From the NCBI RefSeq assembly GCF_004363075.1, contig NZ_SNYN01000021.1, positions 18,161 through 82,160 on the forward strand: a stretch of DNA of 64,000 bases, given 5' to 3'. Positions 1 through 11,981 of the stretch are shown here, piece after piece. Both the position numbers and the translations under genes were made by a program. The first letter of the stretch is position 1; the number at the start of each line of letters is the position of its first letter. The notes beneath the pieces were generated by a model. The model did not search any database. It had not been told where the DNA came from and was given only the letters and a program-made list of their open reading frames with translations. Origin of the DNA: Actinorugispora endophytica (GTDB lineage Bacteria; Actinomycetota; Actinomycetes; Streptosporangiales; Streptosporangiaceae).

Positions 1-744
1 TTCACCCTGCCCTACGGGATCGTCGCGGTCCCCATCGCGACCAGCGCCTTCACCGCGTTGTCGGTGCACCACGGCGAGCGGGAGCAGGGGGCCTTCGACC
101 GGGTGCTCTCGACGGGGGTCCGCGCCTGCCTCATCGCGACCGCGGGGCCCGCCGCCGCGCTCGCCGCGGCGGCCTTCCCGCTGTCACTGGTGTTCGCCGG
201 GGAGACGGCTCCGCAGCTGGCCCGGGCGCTGCCCGCCTACGCTCCCGGGATCGTCGCCTTCGGGACGGCCGCCCTGCTCAGCAGGGCGCTGTACGCCTCC
301 CACCACGGCAGGGCCGCGGCCCTGGCCCAGGTCGCGGGCTGGCTGGCGGTGACGGTCGGCTCCGTGGCCGGCGTCGCGCTCGCCCCGCCCGGCTGGACGG
401 TCGCCGCGCTGGGAGCGGGCACCTCGCTGGGGCTGGGGATCGGCGCGCTGCTGCTGGTCGCGGCGGTGCTGCGCGCGCGGGGGCGGTCCGCCTTCGCCGC
501 CGCGGGCCGGACCGTCGCGGCCTGCGCGCTCGGCACGGGGCTGGGGTACGCGTGCGGGGCGGGCGTCGCCGCTCTGGCGCCCACCGGTTCGACACCGGCG
601 GCCGCGGGGGCGGCGGTGCTCAGCGGGACCGCCGCGTTGGCGGGATACGGACTGGCCGTCGCGCTGATCGACTCCAAGGCGCTGCGCGCGGCCCTGACGC
701 GCCGGATCGGCGGCGCGTCCACCGACGAGGGGAGAACGGGTTGA
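1..744 (+). CDS. MurJ/MviN-type lipid flippase, 3' end (partial)
   Basis: The reading frame is open from the first base, so the 5' part lies outside the window; 247 residues remain. It is very hydrophobic, with about six membrane segments separated by short Arg-rich loops. The start of the visible part (LPYGIVAVPIATSAF, then an ALSVHHGE-type loop) resembles the MurJ/MviN branch of the MOP flippase superfamily, which moves lipid-linked sugar precursors across the inner membrane. The stop codon overlaps the TTG start of a glycosyltransferase, so the two are probably co-translated in an envelope or exopolysaccharide locus that continues to the left. Whether this is the housekeeping MurJ or a polysaccharide-specific paralogue cannot be told from the fragment. 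Confidence 0.7.
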   Translation, partial: FTLPYGIVAVPIATSAFTALSVHHGEREQGAFDRVLSTGVRACLIATAGPAAALAAAAFPLSLVFAGETAPQLARALPAYAPGIVAFGTAALLSRALYASHHGRAAALAQVAGWLAVTVGSVAGVALAPPGWTVAALGAGTSLGLGIGALLLVAAVLRARGRSAFAAAGRTVAACALGTGLGYACGAGVAALAPTGSTPAAAGAAVLSGTAALAGYGLAVALIDSKALRAALTRRIGGASTDEGRTG

Positions 745-1844
745 ACGGGTTGCGCGTCGCGCTGACACTGGCCACCAGCGGCGGGGGCGTGGGCAACCAC
801 GTGCGTTCGCTGTGCGCCGGGCTGGTCGGGCGAGGCCACCGGGTCGTGGTCGTCGGACCGGCCTCGACCGAGGAGCGGTTCGGCTTCACCGCGGCGGGGG
901 CGCGCTTCGCCCCTCTGGAGGTGGGGGGCCGGCCGAGCCCCTTCGCCGACGCCGCGGCGCTGGTACGGCTGCGCGGCCTTCTCAGGGGCGCCGACGTCGT
1001 GCACGCGCACGGGGTGCGCGCCGGCGCGCTGGCGGCGCTGGCCCGGCCCTCCGCGCCGCTCGCGGCCACCCTGCACAACGCTCCCCCCTCGGGGAGCGGG
1101 GCCGACGCGCTGCTGTTCGGCCTGCTCGAACGCGTTCTGGTGCGCCGCGCCGATCTGGTCCTGGGGGTCTCCGGCGACCTGGTGGAGCGGATGCGCGCGC
1201 GCGGTGCGCGGCGGACCGGGCGGGCGCTGGTGCCCGCTCCGGCCATGGCCTCCTCCGGCCGGGACCCGGCCGAGCTGCGCGCCGAACTGGGTGTCGAGCC
1301 GGGTCGGCCGCTGCTGGTGACCGTGGCCCGGCTGGCCGGGCAGAAGGGGCTGCCGGTCCTGCTGGACGCGGCGGGGCGCTGGGCGGCGCGCACCCCGCCG
1401 CCGCTGGTGGCGGTCGCCGGGGACGGGCCCCTGCACGGGCGGCTCGCGACGCGGATCTCCGCGGGCTCCCTGCCGGTGCGCCTGCTCGGACGTAGGACGG
1501 ACGTCGCCGACCTGCTCGCCGCGGCCGACGTGTTCGTGCTGGCGAGCGTGTGGGAGGGCCAGCCCCTGGTGATCCAGGAGGCCCTGCGTGCCGGGCTGCC
1601 CGTTGTGGCCACCGATGTGGGCGGGGTCCCGGACCTGGTGGGGGACGCCGCGCTCCTGGTGCCCTACGGCGACCCCGCCGCGCTGGCCGACGGAGTGGCG
1701 CGGATCCTCGACGACGGCGCGCTCGCCGCCCGGATGCGGGTCCGCGCCCGCGCGGCTGCCGGGGCGCTCCCCGTTCCGGGGGACGACGCCGACCAGGTCC
1801 TGGACCTCTACGCGGAGGTCCTGTCCGGCAGTCACCCAAGGTGA
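741..1844 (+). CDS. GT4-family glycosyltransferase
   Basis: The product (367 aa) has two Rossmann-like halves. The N-terminus (NGLRVALTLATSGGGVGNHV) is the usual GT-B beta1 strand and glycine loop. The C-terminal half carries the GT4 nucleotide-sugar region: VTVARLAGQKGLPVLLDA, then a VFVLASVWEGQPLVIQEAL segment with the E-x7-E type motif, then GLPVVATDVGGVPDLV. The TTG start at 741 is chosen because GAGGGGAGA (727-735) precedes it at good spacing, the start overlaps the upstream stop, and the protein then begins exactly at the domain. It probably transfers a sugar to a lipid-linked or polysaccharide acceptor made by the same locus. The acceptor and sugar cannot be predicted. Confidence 0.85.
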   Translation: MNGLRVALTLATSGGGVGNHVRSLCAGLVGRGHRVVVVGPASTEERFGFTAAGARFAPLEVGGRPSPFADAAALVRLRGLLRGADVVHAHGVRAGALAALARPSAPLAATLHNAPPSGSGADALLFGLLERVLVRRADLVLGVSGDLVERMRARGARRTGRALVPAPAMASSGRDPAELRAELGVEPGRPLLVTVARLAGQKGLPVLLDAAGRWAARTPPPLVAVAGDGPLHGRLATRISAGSLPVRLLGRRTDVADLLAAADVFVLASVWEGQPLVIQEALRAGLPVVATDVGGVPDLVGDAALLVPYGDPAALADGVARILDDGALAARMRVRARAAAGALPVPGDDADQVLDLYAEVLSGSHPR

Positions 1845-1974
1845 GGTGAAGGTCACCGAACAGTCGGACGAAATGACGGCACCGGTGGTTCTCCCCACAC
1901 CGGATCGATGGCATCATGGACCCGGATGTGAGAGACGCTCGGAATATTTTCGAGTCGGTCTCGTTTCATCATGC

Positions 1975-2082
1975 GGCAGGGGAGTATCCCTTCGCGGCGG
2001 TGCCGTCATCACGGAGCGCAAAGGCGCGTTCCCGGTTCCGTCGGTCCACCGGTTTCCGGGGGGCGGGAGAGACCTCCGGTTA
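1975..2082 (+). ncRNA. Probable yybP-ykoY (manganese) riboswitch
   Basis: The leader of the TerC-family gene has the family's characteristic blocks in order: GGGGAGTA at 1979-1986, a GTCATCA segment at 2004-2010, GC-rich paired segments, and a closing GAGAGACCTCC block around 2067-2077. This RNA class binds Mn2+ and typically precedes TerC/Alx, MntP or P-type ATPase genes, which is the arrangement here. The element ends about 60 nt before the start codon, so control at transcription or translation is possible. I folded it only by eye. Confidence 0.72.
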
Positions 2083-2138
2083 GTCGTCGTGCCCGCAAAA
2101 TGCGCGCGGTCACCATAACCGGAGGAGAGTTCCTCGTC

Positions 2139-3158
2139 ATGGACGTACCCCTGTGGGTCTGGATCGCCACCATCGTCGGCATCCTCGCGGTCCTCGCCAT
2201 CGACCTGGCGATCGTGGACCGCCCGTGGAGCAAGAAGCACCAGCCCACGGAGTTCAGCATGAAACAGGCCGGCTGGTGGTCGGCCTTCTACATCATCCTC
2301 GCGATCCTCTTCGGACTCGGGATCTGGTACGTCGAGGGCGGGGCGAAGGCGAGCGAGTACTTCGCCGGATACGTCACCGAGAAGAGCCTGAGCGTCGACA
2401 ACCTCTTCGTCTTCTACCTGATCCTCACCTCCTTCGCGGTGCCCAAGAAGTACCAGCACGAGGTGCTGCTGGTCGGCATCATGCTGGCGCTGGTCATGAG
2501 AGGCGTCTTCATCGCGATCGGCGCCCAGGCCATCAACGCCTGGAGCGAGGTCTTCTACCTCTTCGGCGCCTTCCTCATCTACACCGCGATCAAGATCGTC
2601 CGGGACCACGTCAAGGGCGAGAGCGAAGAGGACGACGACTACACCAACAGCTTCGCGGTGCGCATGGTCAAGAAGGTCTGGCCGGTCACCGACGACTACC
2701 ACGGATCGCACCTGACCGTGAAGAAGGACGGGCGCCGCCACGTCACCCCGATGCTCATGGTCATCGTCGCCATCGGCGTCACCGACCTGGTCTTCGCCGT
2801 CGACTCCATCCCGGCGATCTTCGGCCTCACCCAGGACGCCTACATCGTCTTCACCGCCAACGCCTTCGCGCTGCTGGGCCTGCGCGTCCTGTACTTCCTG
2901 CTGGCGGGGCTGATGGACAAGCTGTCCTACATCAGCTGGGGCCTGGCCGCGATCATGGTGTTCATCGGCGTCAAGATGCTGCTGCACGCGCTGCACGAGA
3001 ACGGCGTGCACGTGGTGGAGATCAGCACCGGCCTGTCCCTGACCGTCATCCTGGGCGTGATGACCGTGACAATCGTGGCCAGCGTGATCAAGGCCCGCTC
3101 CGACGCCAAGCGCCTGAAGGCGCAGGAGGAGACCGTGGGGACGGCCTCCGTCGAGTAG
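2139..3158 (+). CDS. TerC/Alx-family integral membrane protein
   Basis: The product has 339 residues and 8-9 predicted membrane segments. The two conserved acidic signatures of the TerC family are present: EKSLSVDNLFVFYLIL in the first half and GVTDLVFAVDSIPAIFG in the second. A charged cytoplasmic loop (KGESEEDDDY) separates the halves. Family members Alx and MeeF/TerC-like proteins export Mn2+ or help load metals on exoenzymes; tellurite resistance is a historical label. The ATG at 2139 follows GGAGGAG (2121-2127), and the upstream in-frame codons belong to the riboswitch leader. The leader suggests Mn2+-dependent expression and hence a role in manganese homeostasis. It is monocistronic as far as can be seen. 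Confidence 0.9.
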   Translation: MDVPLWVWIATIVGILAVLAIDLAIVDRPWSKKHQPTEFSMKQAGWWSAFYIILAILFGLGIWYVEGGAKASEYFAGYVTEKSLSVDNLFVFYLILTSFAVPKKYQHEVLLVGIMLALVMRGVFIAIGAQAINAWSEVFYLFGAFLIYTAIKIVRDHVKGESEEDDDYTNSFAVRMVKKVWPVTDDYHGSHLTVKKDGRRHVTPMLMVIVAIGVTDLVFAVDSIPAIFGLTQDAYIVFTANAFALLGLRVLYFLLAGLMDKLSYISWGLAAIMVFIGVKMLLHALHENGVHVVEISTGLSLTVILGVMTVTIVASVIKARSDAKRLKAQEETVGTASVE

Positions 3159-3224
3159 GCCGGTCGGGGGCGCGGTTCCCCGGAGGCCGAAGGCGCGGGG
3201 TTCCTCACGGGAACAGGCCGATAA

Positions 3225-3247
3225 TCGAACATCCGTACGTCTACAAT
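3225..3247 (+). promoter_or_regulatory. LexA-like SOS box and -10 element upstream of uvrA
   Basis: TCGAAC-ATCC-GTACGT (3225-3240) matches 10 of 12 defined positions of the actinobacterial SOS box TCGAAC-N4-GTTCGA. It lies directly against a good -10 hexamer TACAAT (3242-3247). This overlap is the classical layout for LexA repression. It would give a uvrA transcript with a leader of about 250 nt. Confidence 0.55.
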
Positions 3248-3506
3248 GAGGGTCCCGGTCGGAATGCGGCCGGGGCCCTCGTGGTTACCGTGGAGAGGCG
3301 CGGCCTCCGGCGGGCGGCCTCCCGGCCGCCGCCGAGACCGGGCGACACGCCCCGTCCCGCGCCCTCACCGCCGGGACCGCCGCGGCCGGCGTCCGGTGAC
3401 GAGCGGACCCCTCTTCGCGCGGTACGAGAGCACACCCCAGTTGACGAGGAAGGATGGAGCGCATCGGCGTTCCGGCGCAGAGCCGGGGGCGCCCGCGCGA
3501 ATAGAC
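3248..3506 (+). other. uvrA leader region, no gene seen
   Basis: This GC-rich stretch lies between the putative uvrA promoter and the uvrA start. An in-frame ATG at 3246 would add 87 residues to UvrA, but that extension is Arg/Pro-rich, unlike any UvrA N-terminus, and begins essentially at the -10 element. I read it as untranslated leader. No hairpin or second promoter is convincing. Confidence 0.5.
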
Positions 3507-6353
<2,847 letters not shown>

Positions 6354-6418
6354 TCGGTCGGCCCGGGGCGCTCGGATAGCGTGGGCGGGCCAGGACGACG
6401 ACAGGAGACGGGAGCCCC

Positions 6419-6931
6419 GTGAACGACACCCCCGCCGCCGGCGCCGTGCCCGCTCCGTTGACGCGGCGGGTTCTCGCGAGGCTGGTGGACGTGCTGGTCC
6501 TGGCGGGGATCAGCCTGCTCGTCAACGCGGCGCTGGTCCCCCTGGCGCCGGGGGAGCCGCCCGCTCCGGGCGGGGGCGGTGTGTTCGGCGTCGTGGCGGC
6601 GGTGCTGACGTTCGCCGCCTACCTCGCCTATGAGGTGGGACTCACCCTGGCGCACGGCGGCACTCCCGGCAAGCGGCTGCTCGGCCTTCGGCTGGCGCCG
6701 GTCGCGGCGGGGGAGGACCGCCCCGGCGCCGCGGCGGTCCTCCGGCGGTCGGCCGTGCTGTACGCGTCGGTGCTGCTGGCGCCGGTCCCGCTGGTGAACG
6801 TGGTGGCGCTGGGGGTGTCGGTCTTCGCGGTGGTCTCGGCGGTCATGGACCGTCCGGCGGGGCGCGGACTGCACGACCGGCTCGGCGGCAGCGTCGTTGT
6901 TGGCGAGCGCCCCGAGTCGGTATCGTCGTAA
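6419..6931 (+). CDS. RDD-family membrane protein (first copy)
   Basis: A 170-residue membrane protein with the RDD signature in order: RRVLARLVDVLVLAG (Arg and Asp in the first helix), HGGTPGKRLLGLRL in the middle loop, and a C-terminal DRPAGRGLHDRLGG motif. RDD proteins are widespread and mostly uncharacterised; some act in Na+/H+ exchange. The GTG start at 6419 has AGGAGACGGGAG upstream. It is 65 bp from uvrA and possibly has its own -10 (TAGCGT, 6377-6382). A second RDD gene follows. Confidence 0.85.
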   Translation: MNDTPAAGAVPAPLTRRVLARLVDVLVLAGISLLVNAALVPLAPGEPPAPGGGGVFGVVAAVLTFAAYLAYEVGLTLAHGGTPGKRLLGLRLAPVAAGEDRPGAAAVLRRSAVLYASVLLAPVPLVNVVALGVSVFAVVSAVMDRPAGRGLHDRLGGSVVVGERPESVSS

Positions 6932-7080
6932 CCGGCCGCCGGAGGCGGGGCCGCAGGTCTCCGGCCGCCCGCGCCGGCGCCCCGCCGCGGGCGGCCGAAC
7001 CCGGCCCGGGCGGTTCCCACAACACTGCCTGCCGGGCGTTCTCCGCGCGGAGCCCGCCGGCACAGGAGGTCTGTTCTTCG

Positions 7081-7797
7081 ATGAGTCTCCCACCGCCCTG
7101 GAACCCCGAACACGGCCAGGGGGGTCAGTGGCAGGGCGGTCCGACGGAGGGCGGACCGCGTCCGCCCGTCCAGGGGCCGCCGCCGATCCGGACCGGCGTA
7201 TTCCAGCCGCCGCCCTACCAGCAGCCCCGCCCGGCGCCCGTGCCGCTTCCGGGCGGGCGCCCCTGGCCGCCACCGCCGCCCGGCGCGAACGGGGGGCACT
7301 ACCCGCTCGCGGACTGGGGGCAGCGGGCGGGGGCGCGCCTGATCGACACCTGCTTCGTGATCGTGCCGGGGGCGGTGCTGACCTTCGCCGTCTCCATGAT
7401 CTGGGGCGCGTTCGCGGTCGCCGACGGCAGCGGCCTGTCCTCGGCCTGGGACAGCTCGATGATCATCGCGAGCGTGTGCGCCTTCCTGCTGTGGACGGGC
7501 TACGACGCGTTCTGCGTGCACCGGTGGGGGCGCACCCCCGGCAAGACGATCACCAAGATCCTGGTGGTGCCGTTGAGCGGCGAGGGCCGCCCGGCGCGGG
7601 TCCCCTTCGACGCGCTGCTGGTCAGAGCGGGGCTCTTCCAGCTCCCGTGGGCGTTCATGTGGGCGCCGCTCTCGGTGCAGTCCCTCCTGGGCATGGTCGC
7701 CATGGTCGTGTTCTATTTTCTGCCGCTGTGGGACAGGCCCAACCAGCAGGGCCTGCACGACAAGGTCTCCAGGACCGTGGTCGTGCGGACCGGTTGA
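7081..7797 (+). CDS. RDD-family membrane protein with Pro-rich N-terminus (second copy)
   Basis: Of 238 residues, the first 75 or so form a Pro/Gly/Gln-rich, probably disordered cytoplasmic tail (PPPYQQPRPAPVPLP). The RDD domain follows: GQRAGARLIDTCFVIV, GRTPGKTITKILVV, and a final NQQGLHDKVSRTVVV. It has 3-4 membrane segments. CAGGAGGT sits about 10 nt before the ATG. Proline-rich tails on RDD or DUF4870-type proteins are common in actinomycetes and may bind other envelope proteins. It is a tandem, diverged paralogue of the preceding RDD gene; the function is unknown. Confidence 0.85.
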   Translation: MSLPPPWNPEHGQGGQWQGGPTEGGPRPPVQGPPPIRTGVFQPPPYQQPRPAPVPLPGGRPWPPPPPGANGGHYPLADWGQRAGARLIDTCFVIVPGAVLTFAVSMIWGAFAVADGSGLSSAWDSSMIIASVCAFLLWTGYDAFCVHRWGRTPGKTITKILVVPLSGEGRPARVPFDALLVRAGLFQLPWAFMWAPLSVQSLLGMVAMVVFYFLPLWDRPNQQGLHDKVSRTVVVRTG

Positions 7798-7876
7798 CGG
7801 CTCCCTGGTCGCTCCACCCGGGGACAGGCACTACATTGCGTAGCGTAACCTGTCGAATCGATCAGAAAGCCGTGCA

Positions 7877-8302
7877 ATGACAACGGATCCGTCGTCGTGT
7901 GCCTGCCGGATCAGCCGGCGGACGATGTTGACGACCGCGGGGGCAGCGGGAACGGTGGCGCTCACCGCGGGCGCCTGCACCACCGAGGAGAACCGGCCCA
8001 AGCCGCAGGACGCGCTGCGCGGTCGGGTGGTGGCCCAGACGACCGACGTCCCCGAGGGCGGCGGGCTGCTGGTGGTCGAGGCGAAGCTCGTGATCACCCA
8101 GCCCGCGGCGGGGGAGTACCAGGCGTTCGGCGCGTCGTGCACGCACGGCGGCTGCACCGTCCAGGAGATCACCACCGACATCCACTGCCTCTGCCACGGC
8201 AGCAGGTTCGACCTGAACGGCGAGGTCGTCCAGGGACCCGCCACCGAACCGCTGGAGCCGTTCGAGGTGACGGTGGAGGGCACCGACATCACCCTGGTGT
8301 GA
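7877..8302 (+). CDS. Tat-exported Rieske (2Fe-2S) lipoprotein-like protein
   Basis: This 141-residue protein begins with a Tat-type signal ([13 protein letters not shown]) whose hydrophobic stretch ends in LTAGAC, a possible lipobox Cys. The Rieske cluster motifs are complete: CTHGGC and CLCHGSRF, supplying two Cys and two His ligands. The remainder fits a single small Rieske domain, as in QcrA-like or ferredoxin-type soluble Rieske proteins. It is probably a membrane-anchored extracytoplasmic electron carrier. No cytochrome bc partner is adjacent, so the redox partner is unknown. The adjacent MscS gene is convergent and unrelated. Confidence 0.9.
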   Translation: MTTDPSSCACRISRRTMLTTAGAAGTVALTAGACTTEENRPKPQDALRGRVVAQTTDVPEGGGLLVVEAKLVITQPAAGEYQAFGASCTHGGCTVQEITTDIHCLCHGSRFDLNGEVVQGPATEPLEPFEVTVEGTDITLV

Positions 8303-8334
8303 CGTGTGACGCGGTGCCCTCCCGGAAGGCCCGG

Positions 8335-9492
8335 TCAGTCCTGCGACTCGGCCGTCTCGCGGCCGTCCGAGGGGTTGACCGGGTCGCCCACGTCCACGGG
8401 AGGGCGCCGGAACGCCGAGGTCGGCCACAGCGCGGCGTACCTCTCCTCGCCGTCCTCCGCCCCGGTGACCTGGGTGCGGTTGCGCGGCAGCGACTCGGGG
8501 AAGTTCTCGCGGATGTAGGTGACCATGTGCTCGCGCAGCTCCACCGTCAGCGTCCAGCGGGCGCTGGAGTCGGCGGTGGTCGCCGTGGCGCGCAGCTCGA
8601 TCAGCCCCGATTCCAGCACGTCGGTGACGTCGAGCGCCCAGCTGCGGCCGTCCCACAGCGGGTGCCCGGTCACGAACGAGCCGAGCTCGCGGCGCAGCGC
8701 CTCCACGGGGACCTCCCAGTCGACCCGGAACACCACCGACCCGGTGATGGCGGTGCCGTGCTTGGTCCAGTTCTCGAACGGGGTGGTGGTGAAGTAGGAC
8801 ACCGGAAGCACCAGGCGCCGCTCGTCCCAGATCCGCACGGTCACGTTGGTGAGGGTCAGCTCCTCGATGCGGCCCCACTCGCCCTCGACGACCACCACGT
8901 CGTTGATCCGCAGCGAGTCGCTGAACGCCAGCTGAAGGCCGGCGAACATGTTGCCCAGCGTGGACTGGGCGGCCACACCGGCGACGATGCCGATCAGACC
9001 GGCGGACGCCAGGAGCCCGGCGCCCAGCGCGGCCACGGAGGGGAAGGTGAACAGGATCGCCGCCACCGCGAGCAGGCCCAGGACCGTGGCCGCCACCCGG
9101 CGCAGCAACCGGACCTGCGTCTGGAGCCTGCGCGAGCGCCGGTCGGCGTCGCCGTTGTGCACCGAGAGCCAGTCCAGCACCGTGTCGGTGATCGCGTAGG
9201 CGACGGTCAGCGCGAGCCAGGTCAGCGACGCGATCATCGCGATGCGCATGCCGTGCTGGAAGACCGGATACCAGAACCGGGGGTTCTCGAATCCCCCGGC
9301 GTCGGGGATCGCCAGGTTGACGCCCACGACCGCCGCCGCGGCGTAGGCGGAGAGGCGGCACCGCCGCACCAGCGGACCGGCCAGGCTCCAGACCTTGGAC
9401 AGCTTGTGCGTGAGCAGCCAGTGCACCACCGTGACCAGGAGCACCGAGATCGCGACGGCGATGCCGACCGCGATCCAGTTGCCGAGTGACAT
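8335..9492 (-). CDS. MscS-family mechanosensitive channel
   Basis: About 385 residues with four N-terminal membrane segments. The conserved MscS core follows: a Gly/Ala-rich pore helix (GAGLLASAGLIGIVAG), then the beta-domain signature FAGLQLAFSDSLRINDVV and GEWGRIEELTLTNVTVR. Such channels release osmolytes on hypo-osmotic shock. The ATG at 9492 (MSLGNW) is used; a GTG directly before it is equally well placed behind GAGGAGG. An in-frame start at 9552 would add 20 residues unlike a membrane N-terminus. The C-terminal ~40 residues are polar and not conserved in appearance. Confidence 0.9.
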   Translation of the reverse strand: MSLGNWIAVGIAVAISVLLVTVVHWLLTHKLSKVWSLAGPLVRRCRLSAYAAAAVVGVNLAIPDAGGFENPRFWYPVFQHGMRIAMIASLTWLALTVAYAITDTVLDWLSVHNGDADRRSRRLQTQVRLLRRVAATVLGLLAVAAILFTFPSVAALGAGLLASAGLIGIVAGVAAQSTLGNMFAGLQLAFSDSLRINDVVVVEGEWGRIEELTLTNVTVRIWDERRLVLPVSYFTTTPFENWTKHGTAITGSVVFRVDWEVPVEALRRELGSFVTGHPLWDGRSWALDVTDVLESGLIELRATATTADSSARWTLTVELREHMVTYIRENFPESLPRNRTQVTGAEDGEERYAALWPTSAFRRPPVDVGDPVNPSDGRETAESQD

Positions 9493-9743
9493 CACGGGAG
9501 AAGCCTCCTCAAGGGGGTCGGGAAAAGTCGGTTCAAGCGTCGGTACGCACAACCTAGGGCATCGCTATACCGAACCGTGACGTTTCGAGGGTGAAGAACC
9601 GCATGTGTCGGGGCCGCGGGGACGCCGGTGGAAACGCGGCCGACTCGTCGGCGGTCCGCGCAGCGAAGACGTCAGTGCGGAGCCTCTGGCGCGGGGGCGG
9701 TTCGGGCTCTGCGGGTCCGCGGTCCTCCCCAGGGGTCCTGCTC

Positions 9744-9805
9744 GATGATCGTGACGCCGGCGTTCCACTATGTCCGTTTCGTAGAACGCTGACGTCAAGA
9801 TCATC
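9744..9805. repeat. Intergenic inverted repeat, family A (copy 1)
   Basis: Two 25-base arms (9744-9768 and 9781-9805) are inverted copies with about 21 of 25 matches around a 12-base loop. The right arm contains the block GACGTCAAGATC and matches, over about 20 bases, the inverted repeat at 41262-41317. It lies in the 467-bp gap between the divergent MscS and uvrC genes, which otherwise shows only promoter-like sequence. Confidence 0.75.
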
Positions 9806-9947
9806 AATGAAATCCTCGCACAACGGATATGATGGGCGCGTCCTCGGCCCGCGCCCGCCGGCCTGTGAGGCCACCGGCATCCCGCCGCGCCGGCCACTGT
9901 CGTCTCTGCCACGCGGTGTCCGGGTGCGGACAGTCTCATGCGACGAC

Positions 9948-9960
9948 CACAATGGGACCA
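9948..9960 (+). promoter_or_regulatory. Putative leaderless -10 element of uvrC
   Basis: CACAAT (9948-9953) ends six bases before the uvrC ATG. There is no Shine-Dalgarno sequence in front of this ATG, so transcription probably starts at or beside the start codon. The same string CAATGGGACCATG precedes hutH. A -35 element (around 9925-9930) is weak. Confidence 0.4.
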
Positions 9961-11981
9961 TGACCGCCCGACCGAACCTGCGCCCCACGCCCGGATCGAT
10001 CCCCACGGACCCGGGGGTCTACCGGTTCCGGGACGAGCACGGCCGCGTGATCTACGTCGGCAAGGCCAAGAACCTGCGCGCGCGGCTGTCCTCCTACTTC
10101 CAGGACTTCGCCGCGCTGCACCCGCGCACCCAGACGATGGTCTCCACGGCCGCCGACGTCGACTGGACCGTGGTCGGCACCGAGGTCGAGGCGCTGCAGC
10201 TGGAGTACTCCTGGATCAAGGAGTACGACCCGCGCTTCAACGTCCGCTACCGCGACGACAAGAGCTACCCGTACCTGGCGATCACCCTCGACGAGGAGTT
10301 CCCCCGGGTGCAGGTGATGCGCGGCAGCAGACGCAAGGGGGCGCGCTACTTCGGTCCCTACTCGCACGCCTGGGCCATCCGCGACACCGTGGACCTGCTG
10401 CTGCGCGTCTTCCCGGTGCGGACCTGCTCGGCGGGCGTGTTCAAGCGGGCCCGCTCCAGCGGCCGGCCCTGCCTGCTCGGCTACATCGACAAGTGCGCCG
10501 CGCCGTGCGTGGGCCGGGTGTCCCCGGCCCAGCACCGCGCGCTCGCCGAGGACTTCTGTTCCTTCATGGCCGGTGAGACCGGCCGCTTCATCAGGACGCT
10601 GGAGGCCGACATGCGCGCGGCGGCCGAGGAGCAGGAGTACGAGCGCGCGGGACGCATCCGCGACGACGTCCAGGCGCTGCGCACGGCCCTGGAGAAGCAG
10701 GCGGTGGTCCTGGGCGACGGCACCGACTGCGACGTCATCGCCTTCGCCGAGGACCCGCTGGAGGCCGCGGCCAAGGTGTTCTACGTGCGCGACGGCCGCG
10801 TCCGCGGGGAGCGGGGCTGGGTGGTCGACAAGGTCGACGACGTCTCCACCGGCGAGCTCGTCGAGCAGTTCCTCTCCCAGACCTACGGCGGAACCGAGTC
10901 CGGCGGACAGGGCTCGGGCGGCGCGGCCGCGGTCATCCCGCGCGAGGTCCTGGTCTCGGCCCCGCCCGCCGACCACGCGGCCGTCACCGCCTGGCTGTCG
11001 GAACGGCGCGGGTCGGCCGTGGACGTGCGCGTCCCCCGGCGCGGGGACAAGCGCGTCCTGCTGGAGACCGTCGCCAAGAACGCCGAGCAGACCCTGGCCC
11101 GGCACAAGACCCAGCGCGCCGGGGACCTCACCACCCGCTCCAAGGCGCTCGCCGAGATCGCCGACGCGCTCGCCCTGGAGGCCGCCCCCCTGCGCATCGA
11201 GTGCTACGACGTCTCCAACCTGCAGGGCCGGCACGTGGTGGCGTCCATGGTGGTGTTCGAGGACGGGCTGGCGCGCAAGTCCGAGTACCGCCGGTTCAGC
11301 ATCCGGGGCAGCGGGACCGGCGGGGCCGAGCAGAACGACGTCGCCGCGATGCACGAGGTCATCACGCGTCGCTTCACCCGTTACCTGGAGGAGAGCCAGC
11401 GTTCGGGCGAACTCGACATGCTGGGTGAGGGAACCGAGGCGGACCGGGAGCCCGGCGTCCCGGCGGCACCCGCGAAGTTCGCCTACCCGCCCAACCTGGT
11501 CGTCGTCGACGGCGGGCGGCCCCAGGTCCTGGCCGCGCGCCGGGCGCTGGGCGAGCTGGGCGTCGAGGACGTCGCGGTGTGCGGGCTGGCCAAGCGGCTG
11601 GAGGAGGTGTGGCTGCCCGACGACGAGGACCCCGTCATCCTGCCGCGCGCCAGCGAGGGCCTCTACCTGCTGCAGCGTGTCCGGGACGAGGCACACCGGT
11701 TCGCCATCTCCTACCATCGCAGGAAGCGGGCCAAGGCGCTCACCACCAGCGCGCTCGACGACGTCCCGGGGCTGGGTCCCACCCGTCGCGCGGCGCTGAT
11801 CAGGCACTTCGGGTCGGTCAAGCGCCTGGCCGCGGCCACCGTCGCCGAGATCGCCGAGGTCCCCGGGATAGGGACGCGAACCGCGGAGACCGTCCACGCG
11901 CGACTCACCGGCACCGGCGACACCGGGGGCACGGGCGCGCACCACTCACCAGACGAGGGCGAGCGAAACAATGGGGGATGA
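9960..11981 (+). CDS. uvrC: Excinuclease ABC subunit C
   Basis: UvrC (673 aa) makes both incisions in nucleotide excision repair. The GIY-YIG nuclease is at the N-terminus ([20 protein letters not shown]). A UVR motif for UvrB contact follows at about residues 210-245 ([19 protein letters not shown]). The RNase H-like second nuclease has the CYDVSNLQG Asp. A tandem helix-hairpin-helix ends the protein ([25 protein letters not shown]). The ATG at 9960 is the only start giving a normal N-terminus. Its 3' end overlaps rapZ by 11 bp, as in many actinobacteria, so it is probably the first gene of the uvrC-rapZ-yvcK-whiA group. Confidence 0.98.
   Translation: MTARPNLRPTPGSIPTDPGVYRFRDEHGRVIYVGKAKNLRARLSSYFQDFAALHPRTQTMVSTAADVDWTVVGTEVEALQLEYSWIKEYDPRFNVRYRDDKSYPYLAITLDEEFPRVQVMRGSRRKGARYFGPYSHAWAIRDTVDLLLRVFPVRTCSAGVFKRARSSGRPCLLGYIDKCAAPCVGRVSPAQHRALAEDFCSFMAGETGRFIRTLEADMRAAAEEQEYERAGRIRDDVQALRTALEKQAVVLGDGTDCDVIAFAEDPLEAAAKVFYVRDGRVRGERGWVVDKVDDVSTGELVEQFLSQTYGGTESGGQGSGGAAAVIPREVLVSAPPADHAAVTAWLSERRGSAVDVRVPRRGDKRVLLETVAKNAEQTLARHKTQRAGDLTTRSKALAEIADALALEAAPLRIECYDVSNLQGRHVVASMVVFEDGLARKSEYRRFSIRGSGTGGAEQNDVAAMHEVITRRFTRYLEESQRSGELDMLGEGTEADREPGVPAAPAKFAYPPNLVVVDGGRPQVLAARRALGELGVEDVAVCGLAKRLEEVWLPDDEDPVILPRASEGLYLLQRVRDEAHRFAISYHRRKRAKALTTSALDDVPGLGPTRRAALIRHFGSVKRLAAATVAEIAEVPGIGTRTAETVHARLTGTGDTGGTGAHHSPDEGERNNGG

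Noticed and set aside
3246..3506. N-terminal extension of UvrA from an upstream ATG
   Set aside because: The extra 87 residues are Arg/Pro-rich and unlike any UvrA, and the ATG lies on the putative -10 element.
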